Shown: one piece after another, positions 12,570-15,862 of the stretch | Position numbering within the stretch: the first letter of the stretch is position 1 | How the letters are laid out: every line of letters starts with the position of its first letter | DNA from: Bacillota bacterium | GTDB lineage: Bacteria; Bacillota; Bacilli; Lactobacillales; Streptococcaceae | Length of the DNA: 15,862 nt | Reading direction: 5' to 3' | Assembly (NCBI GenBank): GCA_021781855.1 | Contig: JAJXWC010000036.1 | Coordinates: 1-15,862 of the forward strand | Made by a program: the position numbers and the translations under genes | The notes under the pieces: generated by a model | The model's database searches: none | What the model was told of the DNA's origin: nothing | Seen by the model: the letters and a program-made list of their open reading frames with translations, nothing else

Positions 12570-13934
12570 ATGAAAGATTTAACCAAAGGAAACATTCTTA
12601 AAGGTCTTATTGCCTTCACGCTACCGCTGCTCTTGGGGAATTTTTTCCAAGTCCTTTACAATACCGCAGATACCTTGATTGTCGGACAGACCTTGGGAAA
12701 AGATGCACTTGCATCGGTGGGCGCAACAGGCTCAATCAATTTCCTTATCGTCGGATTTGCTCAAGGAATGACTGGTGGGCTCACAATTTTGACGGCACAG
12801 CGTTTTGGCGCAAAGGATAAACTTGCTGTTAAAAAATCTTTCATCACAGGACTTTATTTTACGATTGCAATTTCGATTGTACTCAGTATTATTTCTGTGA
12901 TTTTTGTCGGTCAGCTTTTACAGCTTATGCAAACACCTGCTGATATTTTTGAAGGCTCAAAAACATTCCTGACAATTATGCTCGGCGGTATGATTGCTTC
13001 TAATCTTTATGCCTATTTGTCAAATGCCTTGCGGGCGCTAGGAAACTCTAAAACACCGCTGTATGCTTTGATTGTTGCCAGTATTTTAAATATTGTCATG
13101 GAGTACACTGCTATCCTTGTATTTCATCTCGGATTGGTTGGTTCAAGTTCAGCGACCATTCTGGCGCAAGCCATTTCTGTGCTTTATTTAACTTGGTATA
13201 TCAAACGCAAGGTTCCTGATTTTCATCTCACACAGTACCTTCTTAAACTTGAGCGCAAAGAAATCATTGCCCATGTCCGACTTGGTGTTCCAATGGGCTT
13301 TCAATCTTCGATTATTGCAATCGGTTCTATTACCTTACAAATTGCACTAAATAAGATGGGAACAAACGCAGTTGCCACGCAGGCCATTGTCTCCAAAATT
13401 GACCAGCTTGCCATGCTCCCAATGATTTCGCTTGGACTCGCAATGGCAACATTCGGCGCCCAAAATTATGGAGCAAGGCAATTTCGAAGAATCAATCAAG
13501 GATTATTCCGTGCGCTTGCTATGGGCATTGCCTGGTCTGTTTTCTTCGCTACTTTGCTTATTTCGCTCAATCATTATTTTACTACGGCTTTCATTTCACC
13601 GAGTCAGATAGCTGTTATCAGCATGGCACGAGATTATTACATCATGAATGGTAGTATGTACTGGCTACTTTCTATTCTTTTTATCACTCGTTCTACGCTT
13701 CAAGGCTTGGGAAATGCCAAAATCCCAACAATTTGTGGCTTCATGGAGCTTTTCATGCGGGCTGGCGTGGCAATTCTCGGCGTTTCTTTGCTTAATTACA
13801 CGGTGATTATCTCCTCAAATCCAGCCGCTTGGATTGGTTCAACTTCAATTTTAATTCCAACAACAATTCGTATGATTCGACAATTTCGCAAAGATGGGAA
13901 TGCAACAGATTTGCAGCAGTTGCTCGCTCATTGA
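12570..13934 (+). CDS. MATE family efflux transporter
   Basis: A 454-residue polytopic protein with about 12 hydrophobic segments, the normal MATE length. The N-terminal half has LPLLLGNFFQVLYNTADTLI (19-38) and VGATGSINFLIVGFAQG, and the second half repeats the pattern with VPMGFQSSIIAIGS and QAIVSKIDQL; this doubled pattern is the MATE signature. These pumps export cationic drugs, dyes or metabolites in exchange for sodium ions or protons; the substrate is unknown. The ATG at 12570 lacks a good ribosome site: the nearest AGGA is part of the cre site and about 17 nt away. The promoter is at 12499-12527. A CcpA site in front of a drug-pump type gene is unusual. Confidence 0.9.
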   Translation: MKDLTKGNILKGLIAFTLPLLLGNFFQVLYNTADTLIVGQTLGKDALASVGATGSINFLIVGFAQGMTGGLTILTAQRFGAKDKLAVKKSFITGLYFTIAISIVLSIISVIFVGQLLQLMQTPADIFEGSKTFLTIMLGGMIASNLYAYLSNALRALGNSKTPLYALIVASILNIVMEYTAILVFHLGLVGSSSATILAQAISVLYLTWYIKRKVPDFHLTQYLLKLERKEIIAHVRLGVPMGFQSSIIAIGSITLQIALNKMGTNAVATQAIVSKIDQLAMLPMISLGLAMATFGAQNYGARQFRRINQGLFRALAMGIAWSVFFATLLISLNHYFTTAFISPSQIAVISMARDYYIMNGSMYWLLSILFITRSTLQGLGNAKIPTICGFMELFMRAGVAILGVSLLNYTVIISSNPAAWIGSTSILIPTTIRMIRQFRKDGNATDLQQLLAH

Positions 13935-13990
13935 TTACAAAACTTTCGGCTTTTGATAAAAAATTTTTAATACAAGTTACCTTCAAATAA

Positions 13991-14087
13991 GATAAAATAA
14001 TTTTATCCTAGCACTTCGAGCTGATTTTATCAGACGAATCGGCTCTTGCGTAGCACGAGATGCTGAGATAAATTTCTGCTTCATTAT
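13991..14087 (+). repeat. Intergenic structured repeat, copy E (short, degenerate), with adjoining palindrome
   Basis: Starts with a perfect palindrome, GATAAAAT-A-ATTTTATC (13991-14007), then TAGCACTTCGAGCTGA, similar to the first hairpin of copy D. A small hairpin CTGAT / ATCAG (14021-14033) follows, then GCTGAGATA (14062-14070) and TTTCTGCTTCAT. The last two blocks are shared with copies A to C. It occupies the gap between the MATE and DUF4395 genes. Confidence 0.5.
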
Positions 14088-14104
14088 TATTTGGAGGTCT
14101 TTTT

Positions 14105-14548
14105 ATGGCAACAATTCAAAAAATTCAAGGTGTTCCGCGTCCGCTTGTGCGCACAAATCAGGCAGTGATTGTCGGAAGCATTCTTCTTTCTGTATTTACA
14201 GGCTTTTATTGGTTCTTGCTTTTACCGATTTTAGCAGGACTCTCAGGAATTGTTCTAGGAAAAAATTTCGTCATTCTTTTTGCCAAGCGTTTTTTGCGCA
14301 AAGCGCCAAGCGAATATCTTCTGGAAGATAAGCAGGATTTGCGCTTCAATCAAATTATCGCAACAAGTTTGCTGACCTTAGCGCTTCTAGCAGACTTGAG
14401 TGGTTATCATTTACTTGCCATCGCTTTTGCTGCCCTTGTTTTTCTTGCCGCAAGCATTGCGCTTGCTGGCTTTTGTGTCGGATGTTGGCTTCGTTTTCAG
14501 CTTCATCAATGGCAATACCGTCGGAAGATTAAAAAAGACCTCGCTTGA
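14105..14548 (+). CDS. DUF4395 family membrane protein
   Basis: A 147-residue protein with about four hydrophobic segments: two near 21-60 and two near 85-127. Motifs fit DUF4395: GVPRPLVRTNQ (9-19), LRFNQIIA (79-86) and GFCVGC (122-127), where a Cys pair lies at a membrane edge. The function is unknown; in other bacteria members are sometimes near thiol-redox or sulfur-transfer genes, and the conserved Cys pair fits a redox or metal role, but that is inference. GGAGGT lies 7 nt before the ATG at 14105. No clear promoter was found; the gene may be read from the MATE transcript, since no strong terminator follows the MATE stop. Its own terminator overlaps its stop codon. Confidence 0.75.
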   Translation: MATIQKIQGVPRPLVRTNQAVIVGSILLSVFTGFYWFLLLPILAGLSGIVLGKNFVILFAKRFLRKAPSEYLLEDKQDLRFNQIIATSLLTLALLADLSGYHLLAIAFAALVFLAASIALAGFCVGCWLRFQLHQWQYRRKIKKDLA

Positions 14549-14563
14549 TGAGGGCTTTTTTTA
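14534..14563. terminator. Shared terminator between convergent genes
   Basis: AAAG-A-CCTC (14534-14542) pairs with GAGG-G-CTTT (14550-14558) around the loop containing the TGA of the DUF4395 gene, and is followed by seven Ts. Read on the minus strand it also has a T6 run, so it can serve both the DUF4395 gene and the convergent amidase gene, whose stop codon overlaps it. Confidence 0.75.
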
Positions 14564-15862
14564 ACGATAATATTCAGGTAAGACAAACTGCCCATGATTT
14601 TCAAATTCCAAAGCTAAAGATAAGAGCGTAATTTCGGAATTTTTTCGGCCCCAGAGCTGAACTCCTAACGGTAAATTATTCTCTTGCGAGACATAAACAG
14701 GCAAAGACAAAGCCGGCTGTCCTGTCAAGTTGCTGATAAAATTGTACGGGGTGTAAGCAAGCGAGCGCTCAAAAGCAGCTTCAATAATCGCAACTTGCTC
14801 AGGAAAATCAAATTCAGAAATATGCTTCATTTTTCCTCTGATTTCCGCTGACATCAGCTCCTCCCCAATTTTCGGTGCGGTTTTTGCGGTAGTCGGAGTC
14901 AAAAAAAGGTCATACTGTTCAAAAACTTTTTCCTCAAAGACCGCAGCAGCGGCATCCCACTCATCAAGCGCATTAATATAGCGAGAAACAGGTGCTTTAC
15001 GTCCCGCTTCTAAGAGCGCATAGCTGAGTAATTCGATGTCATTTGCGGTCAGTTGTCGTCCGTTGGCACGCTCCCACGGCTCTAGCATCGCGACTGTCTC
15101 CGCAGCATTCATCGCATAATAAGACTGAATCAGCGAGCGAGCATTGAGTGGAAAAGCGATTTCGGTAACTTCATGCCCTTGTCCTTCGAGAAATTTCACC
15201 GCTTTGAGCACCGCATTTTTAGCGTCTTGTGAGAGTTCAATTTCGTCAATCGGTGATGCGAGTGAAAAAGCGATTTTTAAGCGTTTTGATAGCTCTGTCA
15301 AATTTGTCAAAGCAGTCAAATCCAATAATTTTGCCTGATAAGGTGCCGCTTCCTGTACCGTTTGCATTTGCGCAACAAACGCTGCTGTATCGCGTACTGA
15401 AACCGTCAATGCACCAGAAATTGAAGCCCCCTGCCAGCCCCGAAAGCCGCTCGGTCCTTGAGGCATTCTTCCGCGCGTCATCTTTAGACCAATCAATCCT
15501 GAAAAGCTTGCAGGAATCCGAATTGAACCGCCGCCGTCCGAAGCACCTGCTATTGCAAACATCCCCGAAGCGACACTAGATGCTGCACCACCTGACGAAC
15601 CTCCCGAATAATAATCACGATTCCAGACATTTCGCGTATCCCCGTAAAGCTGACTGTCCGTGATATTTTTGAAGCCGAATTCGGGGGACGCCGTCTGCCC
15701 AAATGGTGTCAATCCAGCTTTCATCAAACTTTTCACATATTGACTATCGTTTGCGGCGATGCTCTTTGCAAAAAGCCGTGAACTTGCCGTATCAGGAAGG
15801 CCAGCATGCCCTTGCCCTAACATTTTCAGCGGAAATGGAAGACCAGCAAAAAATCATACAAG
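14561..15862 (-). pseudogene. Amidase-signature family protein, apparently disrupted near its 5' end
   Basis: The open part (15823 to 14561, 420 residues from its first ATG) is a clear amidase-signature enzyme, a family that hydrolyses amides with a Ser-cisSer-Lys triad. Counting from that ATG, the cis-Ser is S76 in SGGSSGGA and the nucleophile is S100 in SDGGGSIRIPA. The conserved catalytic Lys should lie in a G-[IVL]-P-x-x-x-K motif; here GLPFPLK is encoded at 15844-15824, just upstream of the first ATG, so homology continues beyond any possible start. Eleven codons upstream of that ATG the frame meets TGA (15856-15854), next to a run of six Ts. A frameshift, a nonsense change or a base-call error is the likely cause. 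Only 6 nt remain after that, so the rest is outside the window. An ATG start at 15823 would lack the Lys. Confidence 0.65.

Overview
The window looks like chromosomal DNA of a lactic acid bacterium, most probably a Lactococcus. The reasons are low-GC AT-rich spacers, AGGAGG-type ribosome sites, a Lactococcus-type cold shock protein, a YutD protein with a long basic tail, a DUF3284 protein, a Lac-family PTS EIIC without its own EIIA/EIIB, and several CcpA (cre-like) operators. The genus is an inference from protein style; the species is not determined. No tRNA, rRNA, CRISPR array, transposase or phage gene was seen.

Layout. Positions 1-2812, all minus strand: the start of an ABC exporter half-subunit, yutD, a CynX/NimT-type MFS transporter and dUTPase (dut and the MFS gene form an operon). 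Positions 2889-7970, all minus strand: a sugar locus with a GH1 6-phospho-beta-glucosidase, two overlapping small genes of unknown function, a cellobiose-type PTS EIIC and a MupG-like (GH170/DUF871) phosphoglycosidase. Each large transcript has its own promoter, terminator or cre site. Positions 8291-11839, all minus strand: an Eis-like GNAT acetyltransferase, a VOC (glyoxalase-fold) protein, a DUF3284 protein, a rhomboid protease and 5-formyltetrahydrofolate cyclo-ligase; the last two are a conserved pair. Positions 11955-14548, plus strand: cold shock protein, MATE efflux pump and a DUF4395 membrane protein. Positions 14561-15862, minus strand: an amidase-signature gene that appears broken near the right edge.

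How the parts work together. EIIC would import and phosphorylate a beta-linked disaccharide using EIIA/EIIB encoded elsewhere. The GH1 enzyme, and possibly the MupG-like enzyme, would cleave the phosphorylated product. cre sites lie at the promoters of the GH1, EIIC, DUF3284 and MATE genes, with a weaker one at the mupG-like gene, so CcpA probably represses this set when a preferred sugar is present.

The least explained signal is a family of structured intergenic repeats, with five related copies at about 6755-6870, 9714-9914, 10381-10520, 12198-12465 and 13991-14087. They share short blocks (TATCTCnGC, CGTGCTAA, TTCGCTCG, CTCTGCTTCAT) and hairpins whose arms change sequence between copies while staying paired. 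One copy carries a 45-nt near-perfect palindrome. I do not recognise this family by name.
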